From an uncultured Lachnospiraceae bacterium (GTDB lineage: Bacteria > Bacillota > Clostridia > Lachnospirales > Lachnospiraceae), in assembly GCA_944384105.1 (NCBI GenBank), contig CALWSC010000070.1, forward strand, positions 1 to 36,288: a stretch of 36,288 nucleotides of DNA, written 5' to 3'. Below the pieces are notes generated by a model. The model ran no database searches, was not told where the DNA came from, and saw only the letters and a list, made by a program, of their open reading frames with translations. The position numbers and the translations under genes were made by a program. This document shows positions 34,738 through 36,288 of the stretch, one piece after another. Position 1 is the first letter of the stretch; the number at the start of each line of letters is the position of its first letter.

Positions 34738-36150
34738 ATGAAGAAGAGGACGAAGATACTGACAGCCATCTGCGCGGCGGCAGTGCTGATCGCCGCCGGG
34801 GCATACGGCGGGACGGCATATTATTACAGCAGGCATTTTTACAAAAATACGAAGATCAACGGACTGGACTGCAGCGGTAAGACGGCAGAACAGGTCAAGG
34901 AGCGGCTGGAGGGACAGATCGGCAGCTACCGCCTGGAGGTTGTGGCGCAGGACGGCGCCGGAGAGTACCTGACAGCCTCTCAGGTGGGACTCTCCTACGC
35001 GGATGACCGTGCGGTGGACAGGCTTTTAAAGGAGCAGGATGCGCTGCTGTGGGTTTTTAAGCAGGGAAAAGAAAGAGAGCATACGTTAAAGCTTCCGTCT
35101 TCTTACAGCGTGGAGAAGGTACGCGCCGCTGTGGACGGCCTTTCCTGTATGCAGAATATGACCGCTCCTCAGGATGCGCGGATGCAGGACAATCCAGACG
35201 GCTTTGGCTGCACGATCGTTCCCGAGATTATGGGCAGCCAGCTTGACGGTGAGGCAGTTGAGAAAGCGCTGTGCGAGGCGCTTAATACGAGGGAGGAACG
35301 CGTATCGCTTGAGGAGACGGGCTGTTACGTGCGCCCGCAGGTGCTGCAGGATAATCCGGAGCTTGTCGCTGCGGCAAATGCCGTCAACGAGGAGGCGTCG
35401 CGCATTCTCTCCCCGCAGATCACGATGCAGATCGGAAGCGCAGCCGAGACGATCACGCAGGATATGCTGAAAACATGGGTATACAGGGATGAGGCAGGGC
35501 ACTATCAGTATAACCGGGAGCTCGTAAATTCCTGGGTTGACCAGGTGGCAGACGGCTATGATTCCTATGGAGCCAGGCGGCCGTTTACAACGTCGCTTGG
35601 GAACACGGTAAATGTCGTGTATAAGACGTACGGCTGGCAGATGAACCGCGATGCCACCAAGGAGCTCGTCTGGGAGAAGTTAAATGCTGCTGCGTCCGAG
35701 ACAATTGAGCCTGTCTACGCTCAGACGGGCAAGAACAGAAACGGCAATCCGGATCTGGGCGACAACTATGTGGAGATCAGCATTGCAAACCAGCGTATGT
35801 GGTACTATAAGGACGGAAAGCTTCTTGTGGATACGCCGATTGTCAGCGGCTGCGTCGCAAATGGTCATTCAACTCCCTCCGGCGGCGTCTGGAAGATTAA
35901 TTACAAGGCCAGCCCCTACGTTATGAAGGGCGAAATCATGGCAAACGGAGAGCGTGAGTACGAGACGCCGTGTGATTACTGGCTGCCGTTTAACGGCGGC
36001 ATCGGCATCCACGACCTGGCGTCGAGAAAAGCGTTCGGCGGCACCATATACAAGACGAACGGCTCGCACGGCTGCATTAACACGCCGTATGACAAGGTAC
36101 AGACCATCTATCGAAATATCACAGCGGGAACTCCGGTCGTTGTATGGTAA
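34738..36150 (+). CDS. L,D-transpeptidase (YkuD) with N-terminal peptidoglycan-binding region
   Basis: 470 residues. A signal anchor (about 7-30) places it outside the membrane. Residues ~35-320 contain PG_binding_4-like segments found in such enzymes (KINGLDCSGKTAEQVKERLE and a repeat-like second half). The YkuD domain begins near YVEISIANQRMWYYKDGKLLVDT and holds the catalytic motif His425 (GIHD) ... Ser443-His444-Gly445-Cys446 (SHGCIN). It forms 3-3 crosslinks in peptidoglycan or attaches proteins to it, bypassing beta-lactam-sensitive D,D-transpeptidases. GAAAAGGAGAG precedes the ATG. It is likely controlled by the upstream two-component system. Confidence 0.95.
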   Translation: MKKRTKILTAICAAAVLIAAGAYGGTAYYYSRHFYKNTKINGLDCSGKTAEQVKERLEGQIGSYRLEVVAQDGAGEYLTASQVGLSYADDRAVDRLLKEQDALLWVFKQGKEREHTLKLPSSYSVEKVRAAVDGLSCMQNMTAPQDARMQDNPDGFGCTIVPEIMGSQLDGEAVEKALCEALNTREERVSLEETGCYVRPQVLQDNPELVAAANAVNEEASRILSPQITMQIGSAAETITQDMLKTWVYRDEAGHYQYNRELVNSWVDQVADGYDSYGARRPFTTSLGNTVNVVYKTYGWQMNRDATKELVWEKLNAAASETIEPVYAQTGKNRNGNPDLGDNYVEISIANQRMWYYKDGKLLVDTPIVSGCVANGHSTPSGGVWKINYKASPYVMKGEIMANGEREYETPCDYWLPFNGGIGIHDLASRKAFGGTIYKTNGSHGCINTPYDKVQTIYRNITAGTPVVVW

Positions 36151-36195
36151 GGGAAAAAGTTAAGGGGCTGTGAAAAAAAGCATAGCCTAAAAACA

Positions 36196-36238
36196 AAGAA
36201 GGACCATGGGTTAAAAATAAGCCCAAGGTCCTTCTTTT
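36196..36238. terminator. Bidirectional terminator at the right end
   Basis: AAGAAGGACCATGGG pairs with CCCAAGGTCCTTCTT (one mismatch) around about 11 bases, flanked by TTTT on the plus strand and TGTTTTT on the minus strand. It ends the L,D-transpeptidase transcript and could equally serve a convergent gene beyond the window. Confidence 0.85.
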
Positions 36239-36288
36239 GTGTTAAAATTAACTTGCGATGATAATTATTAACAAGTCTAATTCTAACG

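Noticed and set aside
36248-36288. Possible C-terminus of a convergent minus-strand gene (ending LIIIIAS)
   Set aside because: Twelve codons before the window edge are too few; only the bidirectional terminator next to it supports a gene there.

Overview
The window looks like chromosomal DNA of a Gram-positive anaerobic gut Clostridium, most likely family Lachnospiraceae. The reasons are AGGAGG-type ribosome binding sites with several TTG/GTG starts, lipobox lipoproteins, an LplB/LplC/LipO-type sugar transporter, a bacterial V-type ATPase operon, a strictly anaerobic pyruvate formate-lyase system and tandem MATE exporters. The genus is not resolved.

Layout. Positions 1-145 look like the outward end of an insertion sequence that has cut into the 5' end of a sugar ABC permease gene. 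Two permeases, a substrate-binding lipoprotein and a large glycosidase-like protein follow (38-5726). A DMT/EamA exporter (5973-6839) and a relic of an ABC exporter ATPase (about 6950-7089) precede a nine-gene V-type ATPase operon in the order F-I-K-E-C-G-A-B-D (7317-15926). It is followed by a VanR/VanS-like two-component system and an exported C39-like protein (15993-18793). Two MATE exporters lie tail to tail with no bases between them (18938-21640); the second is in a minus-strand unit with a MarR repressor. Then come a DUF2798-type membrane protein (minus), a small Cys-rich protein with an SRAP (YedK/HMCES) protein, a lactate/malate dehydrogenase plus malic enzyme pair, a split pyruvate formate-lyase (core, separate glycyl radical subunit, activating enzyme), homoserine dehydrogenase, and finally a cell-envelope block: OmpR-type two-component system, lipoprotein and L,D-transpeptidase (31062-36150).

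How the genes work together. Central anaerobic metabolism (malate/lactate, malic enzyme, formate-lyase) is grouped at 24-29.6 kb with strong sigma-A promoters and terminators between units. The V-ATPase rotor subunit keeps the residues of a sodium-binding site, so the operon probably couples ATP to Na+ movement. The envelope block at the right end appears to be one regulon: tandem TTNACA repeats spaced about 11 bp precede the regulator, the lipoprotein and the L,D-transpeptidase. The VanRS-like system similarly has the same AAATCTTAAGAATTT element ahead of itself and ahead of the C39 gene.

No rRNA, tRNA, CRISPR array or prophage was found. No wholly new system is evident. The points most worth a second look are the split formate-lyase, the two apparent local regulons, the glycosidase-like protein lacking the canonical catalytic glutamates, and the near-identical promoter core shared by the exporter and V-ATPase operons.
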